A DNA stretch of 64,000 nucleotides from CAXXOZ01 sp963676435. GTDB lineage: Bacteria > Bacillota > Clostridia > Lachnospirales > Lachnospiraceae. Within the stretch, counting starts at the first letter, position 1. Each line of letters begins with the position of its first letter. Below are positions 8,745 through 18,460 of the stretch, one piece after another. Location: the NCBI GenBank assembly GCA_963676435.2, contig CAXXOZ010000002.1:26127-90126 (forward strand), given 5' to 3'. The notes under the pieces are model-generated. The model saw only the letters and a list, made by a program, of their open reading frames with translations. It had not been told where the DNA came from and ran no database searches. Made by a program: the position numbers and the translations under genes.

Positions 8745-9555
8745 TTAAGCTTTCCATTTAATTACTTCTAAATCTTTATATAAATCCTCCCTTTTATCAA
8801 GGGTATGATTATGCCTATCGTTTTTGTTCATTTTCAATTTATAAAGATTCTGAACTATTAGCTTTTCTTTTTTATATGTTTTACTACAAGCTTCCCCTTT
8901 AAAATCCACAAACATGGAATCACCAGCAAACTTGACACCATCTATTTCACCTACAGCATTTATACCTGCAACTGTTAATTTATTTTCAATTGCTCTTGCT
9001 TTTATAAGTGTATTCCAAATCGCTTTTCTAGATAATGGCCAAAGAGCAGGAACAAAAATAAAATCTACACATTTAGCCATTTTACTGAAGATTTCTGGAA
9101 AATATAAATCATAACAAATAACACCACCTATATTAAAACCATCTATTTCACAGTAAAACAGATCATTACCCGCAATATATTTACTGTTTTTAGTGGTATG
9201 TCTAAATGGATGAATTTTTATATAATCATAAATAATTTCGCCACTTTTTTCAATGATTGTATAATGATTTTTTTGTTTGTCTCCAATATTTTCAGACCAT
9301 CCAAAACCTATAGCAATTTCTTTTTCTATTGCAATTTTTTCAAAAAAATTTTTACTGTCTAATTGACCGTTTTCTAACGTTCTAAGGTTTTTTTTTCATA
9401 GAAATTCCTTCAAGTGTCAATTCAGGAAAAAGAACAAGCCTACAGCCCTGCCTTTTGGCTTTCTCAATAAACCTAATAACCTTTTTCATGTTTTTGCTAT
9501 AATCATTAAACACTATATTAATTTGACAAATACCAACTAGAAATCTTCTCATCAT
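8745..9555 (-). pseudogene. Carbon-nitrogen hydrolase (nitrilase family), broken by a +1 frameshift
   Basis: The N-terminal part (9555 to about 9397) reads MMRRFLVGICQINIVF...LVLFPELTLEGISMKKKP and stops. The continuation is in another frame from about 9396 to 8745. The switch lies in a run of nine A on the coding strand (9396-9404). With eight A the protein reads through as TLEGISMKKNLRTLENGQ... to IKWKA, about 270 residues. All three catalytic residues are then present: Glu in FPEL, Lys in YIKIHPF and Cys in VICYDLYFPE. So only one base separates this from an intact amidase of the omega-amidase/nitrilase type. It could be a real inactivating mutation, a slippage-tolerant gene or a sequencing error. 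It follows the rpoC terminator and may be weakly read through from it. Confidence 0.85.
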
Positions 9556-9561
9556 TAACCT

Positions 9562-9592
9562 CAAAAAATACGCGGCCTAATAAAAGACCGCG
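9562..9592 (-). terminator. Terminator after rpoC
   Basis: On the minus strand CGCGGTC (9592-9586) pairs with GGCCGCG (9577-9571) around TTTTATTA and is followed by TATTTTTT. It lies just past the rpoC stop and ends the rpoBC unit. Confidence 0.85.
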
Positions 9593-9605
9593 CATATATT
9601 TTTAT

Positions 9606-12600
9606 TTAAACTTCTACTTCTTCACCTGATGACATACCATCTACAATATCCTCATCAATCTCTAACATATCGTCAAAATCTGCATCTTCATCAATAACCA
9701 AAAATCCATCATTTTCATCACTGTCAAGTTTAACTGAACGATATCTCTTCATACCTGTTCCAGCTGGTATAAGTTTACCAATGATAACATTTTCTTTAAG
9801 TCCAATAAGTGGATCAACTTTTCCATTAATAGCTGCTTCTGTTAGAACTTTTGTTGTTTCCTGGAATGAAGCTGCTGAAAGGAATGAGTTTGTTGCAAGT
9901 GATGCTTTTGTAATACCAAGCATTACCTGTTTTCCTTCTGCTGGCTCCTTACCTTCAGCCTCAAGATTTTCATTGATTTCATTGAAATCAAGAACATCTA
10001 CTGAAGCACCTGGTAAGAATTCTGTATCTCCATTAGTTTCAATTTTGATTTTCTTAAGCATCTGTCTAACTATTACTTCTATATGCTTATCATTTATTTC
10101 AACACCTTGTAGTCTATAAACTCTTTGAACTTCCTGAATCATGTAATCTTGTACTGCTCTAACACCTTTAATCTTAAGGATGTCATGAGGATTAACACTA
10201 CCTTCTGTAAGTTCATCACCAGCTTCAAGAACTGCTCCATCCTGAATCTTGATTCTTGATCCATAAGGAATAAGATAAGCTTTAGTATTTCCTGTTTCTG
10301 GTTCTGTAATGATGATTTCTCGTTTTTTCTTTGTATCCCTAATTTCAGCTTTTCCACCGAACTCAGCAATAATTGCAAGTCCTTTAGGTTTTCTAGCTTC
10401 GAAAAGTTCCTCAACCCTAGGAAGACCTTGTGTAATATCGTCTCCAGCAACACCACCAGTATGGAAAGTACGCATAGTAAGCTGTGTTCCTGGCTCTCCG
10501 ATTGACTGAGCCGCTATAATACCAACAGCTTCACCAACCTGCACTGCCTGTCCTGTAGCCATATTTGCTCCATAACATTTTGCACAAACACCAACTTTTG
10601 ATTTACAAGTAAGTATTGTACGTATTTTTACAGAATCAACACCTGTTGCTACAATCTTAGCCGCTCTGTTTGGTGTAATCATATGATTAGCCTGTACAAT
10701 CACTTCACCTGAAGCTGGATCTGTAATAGTATCTGATGAATATCTTCCTGTAATTCTTTCTTCAAGGCTTTCTATAACTTCATTTCCATCTGTAAAGGCT
10801 TTAATTTCCATAAACGGAGTTTCTTTTCCTTCACAACAGTCAACTTCTCTGATAATTAAATCCTGTGAAACATCTACAAGACGTCTTGTAAGATATCCTG
10901 AATCGGCTGTTCTAAGGGCTGTATCTGAAAGTCCTTTTCTAGCTCCATGAGCTGAGATAAAGTATTCCAAAACGTCAAGACCTTCACGGAAGTTAGACTT
11001 GATAGGAAGCTCGATAGTTTTACCAGTCGTATCCGCCATAAGTCCACGCATACCAGCAAGCTGTTTGATCTGGTTTACAGATCCACGGGCTCCTGACTCA
11101 GCCATCATACTGATATTATTGTATTTATCCAATGTTTCCATCAGCTTATCAGCAATTATTTCATCGGCTTCTTTCCATGTTTTTATAACTTCATTGTATC
11201 TTTCATCGTCAGTTATAAAACCTCTTCTGTAGTTTTTAGCTATTTGTTCAATTGTTTCTTCAGCATTTGCAAGAATTTCTTTTTTCTCTTCAGGTACTGT
11301 CATATCTGAAATAGAAACTGTCATAGCTGCTCTAGTTGAATATTTGTAACCCATTGATTTAATATCATCAAGCACTTCTGCTGTTTTAGTAGCACCATGG
11401 GTATTAATAACTTTTTCAAGTATTTTCTTTAATTGTTTTTTACCAACTAGGAAGTTAACTTCTAATTTAAGGAAATCTTCATCTGTATTTCTTTCCTGAA
11501 GTCCTAAATCCTGCGGAAGAATTTCATTAAATATAAATCTTCCTAATGTAGACTCTACAACTCCTGTAAGCTCTGTACCGTCTGGTTTTATTCTAGTTGT
11601 TTTTATTTTTATGCTGGCATGAAGATCTATAGCACCGTTTTCGTATGCTAATATAGCTTCGTTTATACTTTTAAATATCTTCCCTTCACCTAACACTCCT
11701 TCTCTAGCCTGAGTCAGGTAGTAAATACCAAGAACCATATCCTGTGAAGGAACTGCAACTGGCGCACCATCTGAAGGTTTCAATAAGTTGTTTGGTGATA
11801 AAAGTAAAAATCTACATTCTGCCTGTGCCTCAACTGAAAGAGGTAAATGAACCGCCATCTGGTCACCATCAAAGTCAGCGTTATAAGCTGTACATACTAA
11901 TGGGTGAAGTTTTATAGCTTTACCTTCAACAAGTACTGGTTCAAACGCCTGAATACCTAGTCTATGAAGTGTAGGAGCACGGTTAAGCATAACTGGATGC
12001 TCTTTGATAACATCTTCTAATACGTCCCATACTTCATTTTGAAGTCTTTCTACCATTTTCTTAGCATTTTTTATATTATGTGCTGTACCATTGGCAACAA
12101 GCTCTTTCATAACAAACGGCTTAAACAATTCTATAGCCATCTCTTTTGGAAGACCACATTGGTAAATTTTTAATTCTGGTCCAACTACGATAACTGAACG
12201 ACCTGAGTAGTCAACACGTTTTCCAAGTAAGTTCTGACGGAAACGCCCCTGCTTACCTTTAAGCATGTCTGATAGAGATTTTAATGCTCTATTACCAGGT
12301 CCAGTTACTGGACGACCCCTTCTACCATTATCAATTAATGCATCTACAGCTTCTTGAAGCATTCTTTTTTCATTTCTTACAATGATTTCTGGAGCCCCAA
12401 GATCTAAAAGTTTTTGTAAACGATTATTTCTATTTATAATTCTTCTATATAAATCATTTAAATCAGATGTTGCAAAACGTCCACCATCCAACTGTACCAT
12501 TGGTCTTAAGTCTGGTGGTATAACAGGGATAACTTTTAAGATCATCCACTTTGGTTCGTTTCCTGAATTTTTAAATGCTTCTACAACTTCAAGTCTTTTT

Positions 12601-13241
12601 ATTATTCTCGCACGTTTTTGTCCTGTAGAATCTTTTAATCCATTTTTTAATTCTTCCGATTCTTTTTCTAGGTCGATATTTTCAAGAAGTTCATAAACAG
12701 ACTCAGCGCCCATTCCAACTCTGAATTTATCACCCCATGTTTTATATGCTTCACCATACTCTTTTTCAGTAAGTATTTGTTTGTACTGTAGATCTGTTGT
12801 ACCAGGATCTAATACAATATACGAAGCAAAATATAAGACTTTTTCAAGGGTTCTAGGAGATAAGTCTAAAATCAGACCCATTCTACTAGGGATTCCTTTA
12901 AAGTACCATATATGTGAAACTGGCGCTGCAAGTTCAATACATCCCATACGTTCTCTACGAACGCTTGCTTTTGTTATCTCAACTCCACATCTGTCACAAA
13001 TAGTATCTTTATATCTTATTTTTTTATACTTTCCACAATGACATTCCCAGTCCTTACTTGGCCCGAAAATTCTTTCACAGAATAAACCGTCTTTTTCTGG
13101 CTTTAATGTTCTATAGTTTATTGTCTCAGGTTTTTTAACCTCTCCTCTTGACCATTCTCTGATTTTTTCAGGTGAAGCTAAACCAATTCTTATCTTATCA
13201 AATGTCATTGGCTGATATGTCTCTTTGTTCATTCCTTGCAT
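9606..13241 (-). CDS. rpoC: RNA polymerase beta' subunit
   Basis: The beta' subunit carries the active-site magnesium of RNA polymerase. At 1211 residues it has the Firmicutes length without large insertions. Seen in order are the N-terminal zinc ribbon CHCGKYKKIRYKDTICDRCG (about 70-90), the catalytic NADFDGDQM loop near 455, the bridge-helix/trigger-loop region with GEPGTQLTMRTFHTGG, and a second Cys cluster (CKSKVGVCAKCYG). The acidic tail ends GEEVEV. An SD site GGGAG precedes the ATG. It follows rpoB by 14 bp. Confidence 0.99.
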   Translation of the reverse strand: MQGMNKETYQPMTFDKIRIGLASPEKIREWSRGEVKKPETINYRTLKPEKDGLFCERIFGPSKDWECHCGKYKKIRYKDTICDRCGVEITKASVRRERMGCIELAAPVSHIWYFKGIPSRMGLILDLSPRTLEKVLYFASYIVLDPGTTDLQYKQILTEKEYGEAYKTWGDKFRVGMGAESVYELLENIDLEKESEELKNGLKDSTGQKRARIIKRLEVVEAFKNSGNEPKWMILKVIPVIPPDLRPMVQLDGGRFATSDLNDLYRRIINRNNRLQKLLDLGAPEIIVRNEKRMLQEAVDALIDNGRRGRPVTGPGNRALKSLSDMLKGKQGRFRQNLLGKRVDYSGRSVIVVGPELKIYQCGLPKEMAIELFKPFVMKELVANGTAHNIKNAKKMVERLQNEVWDVLEDVIKEHPVMLNRAPTLHRLGIQAFEPVLVEGKAIKLHPLVCTAYNADFDGDQMAVHLPLSVEAQAECRFLLLSPNNLLKPSDGAPVAVPSQDMVLGIYYLTQAREGVLGEGKIFKSINEAILAYENGAIDLHASIKIKTTRIKPDGTELTGVVESTLGRFIFNEILPQDLGLQERNTDEDFLKLEVNFLVGKKQLKKILEKVINTHGATKTAEVLDDIKSMGYKYSTRAAMTVSISDMTVPEEKKEILANAEETIEQIAKNYRRGFITDDERYNEVIKTWKEADEIIADKLMETLDKYNNISMMAESGARGSVNQIKQLAGMRGLMADTTGKTIELPIKSNFREGLDVLEYFISAHGARKGLSDTALRTADSGYLTRRLVDVSQDLIIREVDCCEGKETPFMEIKAFTDGNEVIESLEERITGRYSSDTITDPASGEVIVQANHMITPNRAAKIVATGVDSVKIRTILTCKSKVGVCAKCYGANMATGQAVQVGEAVGIIAAQSIGEPGTQLTMRTFHTGGVAGDDITQGLPRVEELFEARKPKGLAIIAEFGGKAEIRDTKKKREIIITEPETGNTKAYLIPYGSRIKIQDGAVLEAGDELTEGSVNPHDILKIKGVRAVQDYMIQEVQRVYRLQGVEINDKHIEVIVRQMLKKIKIETNGDTEFLPGASVDVLDFNEINENLEAEGKEPAEGKQVMLGITKASLATNSFLSAASFQETTKVLTEAAINGKVDPLIGLKENVIIGKLIPAGTGMKRYRSVKLDSDENDGFLVIDEDADFDDMLEIDEDIVDGMSSGEEVEV

Positions 13242-13255
13242 TTTTAAGCTCCCTT

Positions 13256-16200
13256 CTATTCTTCTTCTGAATAGTCATCATCTTCAATGTCTTCGCTAAA
13301 TACTTCTTCGTCTTCTTCCTCTTCGATGTCTACAAGTTCGCCACCTTCAAATCTCTGTTCATGGAAACCTGCTGCTGCATAGTTTTCTTTATCAGGATAA
13401 AGGTTGGTTTCATTTATAATTGAATTCATACTGATGTCTTCAGTACTTTCGAGTATTTTAAACTCTGTTTCATCATCTTTAAGAACTTTAACATCTAAAG
13501 CAAGTGATTGAAGCTCTTTAAGTAAAACTTTGAATGATTCAGGTATGCCCGCTTCAGGAATGTTTTCTCCTTTGATAATTGCTTCGTATGTTTTAACACG
13601 ACCAACAACATCATCAGATTTAACTGTAAGAATTTCCTGTAGTGTATAAGAAGCTCCATAGGCCTCAAGAGCCCAAACTTCCATCTCCCCAAATCTCTGT
13701 CCACCGAACTGAGCTTTACCACCAAGCGGCTGCTGAGTTACAAGTGAATAAGGACCTGTTGAACGAGCATGTATCTTATCATCAACAAGGTGATGTAACT
13801 TAAGGTAATGCATATGACCAATAGTTACACGGCTATCAAAATATTCTCCAGTTCTACCATCTCTAAGTTCAACTTTACCATCTCTTGAGATTGGTACACC
13901 CTGCCATTCTTTTTTATGTTCTATATTTTCTTCAAGATATTTCATGATATTTGGCTCAATAATATCCTGATATTTTTTCTGGAATTCATCCCAATCTGTA
14001 TTAACATAATCGTTTGCCAGATCAAGTGTATCCATAATGTCAAACTCATCTGCACCATCAAAAACAGGTGTTGCAATCTTAAAGCCTAGCGCCTTAGCTG
14101 CAAGTGAAAGGTGAATTTCAAGTACCTGTCCAATGTTCATACGAGATGGAACCCCTAATGGATTAAGTACTATATCAAGAGGTCTACCGTTTGGTAGGAA
14201 CGGCATATCTTCTACTGGTAATATACGGGAAACAACACCCTTATTACCATGACGACCAGCCATTTTATCTCCAACTGATATTTTTCTCTTTTGAGCAATA
14301 TATATTCTAACGGTCTGATTAACACCTGGTGATAATTCATCTCCGTTTTCTCTTGTAAACACTTTGGCATCTACTACAATACCATACTCTCCATGAGGTA
14401 CTTTAAGTGAAGTATCTCTTACTTCTCTTGCTTTTTCACCAAAGATAGCTCTAAGCAGTCTTTCTTCAGCTGTTAATTCAGTTTCACCTTTTGGTGTAAC
14501 TTTTCCAACTAGAATATCTCCTGCACGAACTTCCGCTCCTATTCTGATAATTCCTCTTTCATCAAGATCTTTAAGGGCATCATCACCAACACCTGGAACA
14601 TCTCTTGTTATTTCTTCTGGTCCAAGTTTTGTATCACGAGCTTCTGCTTCGTATTCTTCTATATGTATAGATGTATAAACATCTTCCTGAACTAATCTTT
14701 CACTTAATAGAACAGCATCTTCATAGTTATAGCCTTCCCAGGTCATAAATCCAATAAGTGGATTTTTACCAAGAGCTATTTCACCATTATCTGTAGAAGC
14801 ACCATCTGCTATTACCTGTCCTTTTATAACCTTTTCTCCCTTATCAACAATAGGGTTTTGATTATAACAGTTACTTTGATTACTTCTTGAAAATTTGATC
14901 AATTTGTATGATTCTCTTGTTCCATCTTCATATCTTAAAACAACCTCGTCAGATGTAACTTTTTCTACTGAACCATCTCTTTTTGCTACCACACAAACAC
15001 CTGAATCAACAGCTGCTTTAACTTCCATACCTGTACCTACAATTGGCGCTTCAGTAGTAAGAAGCGGAACCGCCTGACGCTGCATGTTCGATCCCATAAG
15101 TGCACGGTTAGCATCATCATTTTCAAGGAAAGGAATCATTGAAGTAGCAACAGAGAATACCATTTTAGGCGAAACGTCCATTAAATCAATGTTTTCTTTA
15201 TCAAACTCTGATGTCTCTTCTTTATGTCTACCTGATACATGATAATGTACAAAATTACCCTTTTCATCAATAGGCTCATTCGCCTGAGCAACTACATAAT
15301 TATCCTCTTCATCAGCTGTAAGGTAAATAACTTCATCAGTTACCACTGGATTTGAAGGATCCTTTTTATCTAATTTTCTATAAGGAGCTTCTATAAATCC
15401 GTATTCGTTTATTCTTGCATATGTCGCAAGTGAGTTTATAAGACCAATGTTTGGTCCCTCAGGTGTTTCAATAGGACACATTCTTCCGTAATGTGAATAA
15501 TGAACGTCCCTAACCTCGAAACCAGCTCTATCTCTTGAAAGTCCTCCTGGACCAAGTGCTGATAAACGTCTCTTATGTGTAAGTTCTCCTAAAGGATTAT
15601 TCTGATCCATAAACTGTGAAAGCTGAGAGCTTCCAAAAAACTCTTTAACTGCAGCTGTAACTGGCTTTATATTTATTAATGACTGTGGAGAAATGGTTTC
15701 AATATCCTGAGTTGTCATTCTTTCTCTAACAACACGCTCCATTCTTGAAAGACCAATTCTATACTGGTTCTGTAATAATTCTCCAACAGCTCTTATTCTT
15801 CTGTTTCCTAAGTGGTCAATATCATCAGCATCTCCACTACCAACTTCAATATTCATTGTATAGTTTATTGATGCAATAATGTCTTCTTTTGTAATGTGTT
15901 TAGGAATTAATCCTGGTCTATATTGAACTTCCTGATCTATATAGGTATCTTCTGAAATATTCTTATGAATAGCCTCTAGCAACTCTTCATCATTACTAGT
16001 ATTGTCTAGAATTTTTTTCAGTACAGGATAATACACTAATCCAGATTTTCCTAATCCTCTGATTTCTTCAAGTGGAATATTTACATATTCTCTAATGTCT
16101 ACCATATAGTTAGAAATAACTTTAATATTTCTTTCTTCCGATTGAATCCATACAAACGGAACTGCCCCGTTCTGAATCGCAACTGCCAGTTCTTCTGTAA

Positions 16201-17146
16201 CTTTGTCTCCTGCTTTTGCAAGTATTTCTCCAGTGCTTTGGTCAACAACATCTTCTGATAGTACATGACCCTGAATTCTGTTTTTATATGCAAGTTTTTT
16301 ATTGAATTTGTATCTTCCTACTTTAGCAAGGTCGTATCTTCTTGAATCAAAGAACATACTTTCAATAAGACTCTTTGCGCTTTCAACCTGTAAAGGCTCA
16401 CCTGGTCTTATTTTTTTATACAGCTCTAAAAGACCATCTTGATAATTATCAGATGTATCTTTTCCAAAACTTGCTAATATTTTCGGCTCTTCACCAAACA
16501 TTTCAATGATTTCAGCATTTGTACCATATCCTAATGCTCTTATTAGTACTGTTACTGGAACTTTTCTAGTTCTGTCAACACGTACATAAAAAATATCATT
16601 TGAGTCTGTTTCATATTCAAGCCATGCTCCTCTGTTTGGAATAACTGTAGATGAATATAACGTTTTACCGACTTTATCATGAGATATGCTATAGTAAATA
16701 CCCGGAGATCTAACTAGCTGACTAACTATTACTCTTTCAGCTCCGTTTATTACAAATGTTCCTGTTTCTGTCATTAAAGGTAAATCGCCCATGAAAATTT
16801 CATGCTCGCTGATTTCACCTGTTTCTTTGTTGTGAAGTCTTACTCTTACTTTTAAAGGCGCAGCATAAGTAGCATCTCTTTCCTTGCAGTCTTCAATAGA
16901 ATACTTTACATCTTCTTCACAAAGCTGGAAATCTACGAATTCGAGGCTTAAGTGCTCGCTGTAATCCTCGATTGGAGAGATATCATCAAAAACTTCTGCT
17001 AATCCTTCTTCCAAAAACCATTGATATGAGTCCTTTTGGATTTCTATTAGGTTCGGCATTTCAAGAACCTCTTTCTGTCTTGAATAACTCATTCTTATAC
17101 CTTTACCTGTTTTTAAAGGACGTATACGGTTTTTTATCATTGACAT
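13256..17146 (-). CDS. rpoB: RNA polymerase beta subunit
   Basis: The beta subunit forms one side of the RNA polymerase cleft. It is 1296 residues long with a strongly acidic C-terminal tail. The rifampicin-binding cluster (about 500-535) reads SQLSQFMDQNNPLGEL then THKRRLSALGPGG. It therefore has wild-type residues at the positions equivalent to E. coli 513, 516, 526 and 531, and rifampicin sensitivity is expected. AGGGGTGA lies close to the first ATG (17146); the second Met two codons later is an equally plausible start. It has its own consensus promoter in the rplL-rpoB gap. Confidence 0.99.
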   Translation of the reverse strand: MSMIKNRIRPLKTGKGIRMSYSRQKEVLEMPNLIEIQKDSYQWFLEEGLAEVFDDISPIEDYSEHLSLEFVDFQLCEEDVKYSIEDCKERDATYAAPLKVRVRLHNKETGEISEHEIFMGDLPLMTETGTFVINGAERVIVSQLVRSPGIYYSISHDKVGKTLYSSTVIPNRGAWLEYETDSNDIFYVRVDRTRKVPVTVLIRALGYGTNAEIIEMFGEEPKILASFGKDTSDNYQDGLLELYKKIRPGEPLQVESAKSLIESMFFDSRRYDLAKVGRYKFNKKLAYKNRIQGHVLSEDVVDQSTGEILAKAGDKVTEELAVAIQNGAVPFVWIQSEERNIKVISNYMVDIREYVNIPLEEIRGLGKSGLVYYPVLKKILDNTSNDEELLEAIHKNISEDTYIDQEVQYRPGLIPKHITKEDIIASINYTMNIEVGSGDADDIDHLGNRRIRAVGELLQNQYRIGLSRMERVVRERMTTQDIETISPQSLINIKPVTAAVKEFFGSSQLSQFMDQNNPLGELTHKRRLSALGPGGLSRDRAGFEVRDVHYSHYGRMCPIETPEGPNIGLINSLATYARINEYGFIEAPYRKLDKKDPSNPVVTDEVIYLTADEEDNYVVAQANEPIDEKGNFVHYHVSGRHKEETSEFDKENIDLMDVSPKMVFSVATSMIPFLENDDANRALMGSNMQRQAVPLLTTEAPIVGTGMEVKAAVDSGVCVVAKRDGSVEKVTSDEVVLRYEDGTRESYKLIKFSRSNQSNCYNQNPIVDKGEKVIKGQVIADGASTDNGEIALGKNPLIGFMTWEGYNYEDAVLLSERLVQEDVYTSIHIEEYEAEARDTKLGPEEITRDVPGVGDDALKDLDERGIIRIGAEVRAGDILVGKVTPKGETELTAEERLLRAIFGEKAREVRDTSLKVPHGEYGIVVDAKVFTRENGDELSPGVNQTVRIYIAQKRKISVGDKMAGRHGNKGVVSRILPVEDMPFLPNGRPLDIVLNPLGVPSRMNIGQVLEIHLSLAAKALGFKIATPVFDGADEFDIMDTLDLANDYVNTDWDEFQKKYQDIIEPNIMKYLEENIEHKKEWQGVPISRDGKVELRDGRTGEYFDSRVTIGHMHYLKLHHLVDDKIHARSTGPYSLVTQQPLGGKAQFGGQRFGEMEVWALEAYGASYTLQEILTVKSDDVVGRVKTYEAIIKGENIPEAGIPESFKVLLKELQSLALDVKVLKDDETEFKILESTEDISMNSIINETNLYPDKENYAAAGFHEQRFEGGELVDIEEEEDEEVFSEDIEDDDYSEEE

Positions 17147-17212
17147 TTCACCCCTAACCTTGTATTATATTAGGGCATTTTGCCCATAAGTCACCACGAT
17201 AGTGCATTGTTC

Positions 17213-17241
17213 ATCATAACATATATAAAATTTCGTGTCAA
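17213..17241 (-). promoter_or_regulatory. Sigma-A promoter of rpoBC
   Basis: On the minus strand: TTGACA (17241-17236), a 17-bp spacer and TATGAT (17218-17213). It lies downstream of the rplL terminator, so rpoBC is transcribed partly independently of rplJL. Confidence 0.85.
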
Positions 17242-17269
17242 GAAATTTCTTGTTTTAAATAAAATACTG

Positions 17270-17310
17270 AAAAAAAATACACCGCAAAGAGTCCATTCAA
17301 CCCTTTGCGG
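17270..17310 (-). terminator. Terminator after rplJL
   Basis: The stem CCGCAAAG (17310-17303) pairs with CTTTGCGG (17289-17282), followed by TGTATTTTTTTT on the minus strand. It sits between rplL and the rpoB promoter and probably attenuates read-through into rpoB. Confidence 0.9.
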
Positions 17311-17341
17311 TATTCCATTTTTTCATCAATAATATTTTTAA

Positions 17342-17710
17342 TTATTTAACTGTACCTTTAGCGCCTTCGCCTTCTAATTTAGCGATAAGTTCATCAGCTT
17401 CTGCTTTTGAAGCTCCTTCTTTAATGATGCTTGGAGCACCATCAACTAAGTCTTTAGCTTCTTTAAGTCCTAATCCTGTAGCATCACGTACCACTTTGAT
17501 AACTTTAACTTTGTTTGGTCCTACTTCTGATAACTCTACATCAAATTCAGTTTTTTCTTCTCCACCGCCTGCTGCGTCTCCGCCGCCTGCTGCTACAACA
17601 ACACCTGCTGCTGCTGATACACCAAATTCTTCTTCACAAGCTTTTACAAGCTCATTTAATTCCATTACAGATAAACCTTTTATTACTTCAATTATTTCTT
17701 GAGTTGTCAT
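17342..17710 (-). CDS. rplL: 50S ribosomal protein L7/L12
   Basis: L7/L12 forms the flexible stalk that recruits translation GTPases. The protein has 122 residues: an N-terminal dimerisation domain (MTTQEIIEVIKGLSVMELNE), an Ala/Gly-rich hinge (AAAGVVVAAGGGDAAGGGEE) and a C-terminal factor-binding domain with KVIKVVRDATGLGLKEAKDL. The start at 17710 follows GGAGG; an in-frame ATG five codons upstream overlaps that site and is rejected. It follows rplJ by 45 bp. Confidence 0.98.
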   Translation of the reverse strand: MTTQEIIEVIKGLSVMELNELVKACEEEFGVSAAAGVVVAAGGGDAAGGGEEKTEFDVELSEVGPNKVKVIKVVRDATGLGLKEAKDLVDGAPSIIKEGASKAEADELIAKLEGEGAKGTVK

Positions 17711-17755
17711 ATTTTTTTCCTCCATATTAATATTTCATATTATTTTAATTGTTTT

Positions 17756-18250
17756 TTACGCTACTGTTTCATTTTTTTCTGCAACCTGTTTAATAACACG
17801 TGCAAAGTTTGTGATTGGTGACTGAATACTTCCAAGTAATTTTGATACAAGCTCTTCTCTTGAAGGTATTGTTGCTACTACTTTAATCTGCTCTGCATCA
17901 TAGTAACTTCCGTCAACAAATCCAGCTTTTAATTCTAAAGCTTTTGCTTCTTTTGAAAAGTTAAATAAAATCTTTGCAGGCACAGAAGCATCTTCTTTAG
18001 ATACTGCTATTGCAGTAGGACCTTCTAAATGCTTTGAAAGTTCTTCTAATTCAGTTCCTTTAACCGCAAAGTTAATCATTGTGTTTTTGTATACTTTGTA
18101 AACCACACCAGCTTCTCTTAATTCTTTACGAAGTTTAGTATCTTCATCAACTGTTAATCCACGATAATCAGCAAGAACAACTGCTTTTGAATCTTTAAGA
18201 AGTTCTTTTATTTCATCTACTACTGGCTGTTTCATTTCTACTTTCGCCAT
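17756..18250 (-). CDS. rplJ: 50S ribosomal protein L10
   Basis: L10 anchors L7/L12 dimers to 23S rRNA and is the autogenous repressor of this operon. The 164-residue protein has the expected N-terminal rRNA-binding domain (VVLADYRGLTVDEDTKLRKE, YKVYKNTMINFAV) and a C-terminal helix for L7/L12. AAGGAGG precedes the ATG. The L10 leader and its own promoter lie directly upstream. Confidence 0.98.
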   Translation of the reverse strand: MAKVEMKQPVVDEIKELLKDSKAVVLADYRGLTVDEDTKLRKELREAGVVYKVYKNTMINFAVKGTELEELSKHLEGPTAIAVSKEDASVPAKILFNFSKEAKALELKAGFVDGSYYDAEQIKVVATIPSREELVSKLLGSIQSPITNFARVIKQVAEKNETVA

Positions 18251-18289
18251 CTTGTTTCCTCCTTACATTTATTTTGCCGATTTGAGTCA

Positions 18290-18418
18290 TTATTATTTAT
18301 CATAATAAAAACCCTCTTTTGCACAAGACAAAAGAGGGTATATTAAACGAATTAATATAGTCTTCCTCGGTAGGTATTTACAATTTACGCTTTCGCACCT
18401 ACTGTCTTCGGCAATAAA
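18290..18418 (-). ncRNA. L10 leader (autoregulatory 5' UTR) with attenuator hairpin
   Basis: On the minus strand the transcript begins near 18420 and carries TGCCGAAGACAGTAGGTGCGAAAGC followed by CCTACCGAGGAAGAC in two separated parts. These are the paired conserved blocks of the Firmicutes L10 leader, which mimics the L10 site on 23S rRNA. A strong hairpin follows, with ACCCTCTTTTG and CAAAAGAGGGT as arms (18339-18311), then TTTTATTA. It looks like an attenuator, so excess L10(L12)4 binding should stop transcription before rplJ. Confidence 0.9.
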
Positions 18419-18427
18419 ACTTTTGAT

Positions 18428-18456
18428 ATATTATCATATATTTATTTTGTTGTCAA
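18428..18456 (-). promoter_or_regulatory. Sigma-A promoter of rplJL
   Basis: On the minus strand: TTGACA (18456-18451), 17-bp spacer, TATAAT-like TAATAT (18433-18428). It lies immediately upstream of the L10 leader and overlaps the 3' flank of rplA. Confidence 0.85.
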
Positions 18457-18460
18457 ATAA

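Noticed and set aside
17515..17730. Leu-rich frame opposite rplL that looks like a membrane protein
   Set aside because: It is produced by the Ala/Gly-rich hinge of L7/L12 read on the other strand.
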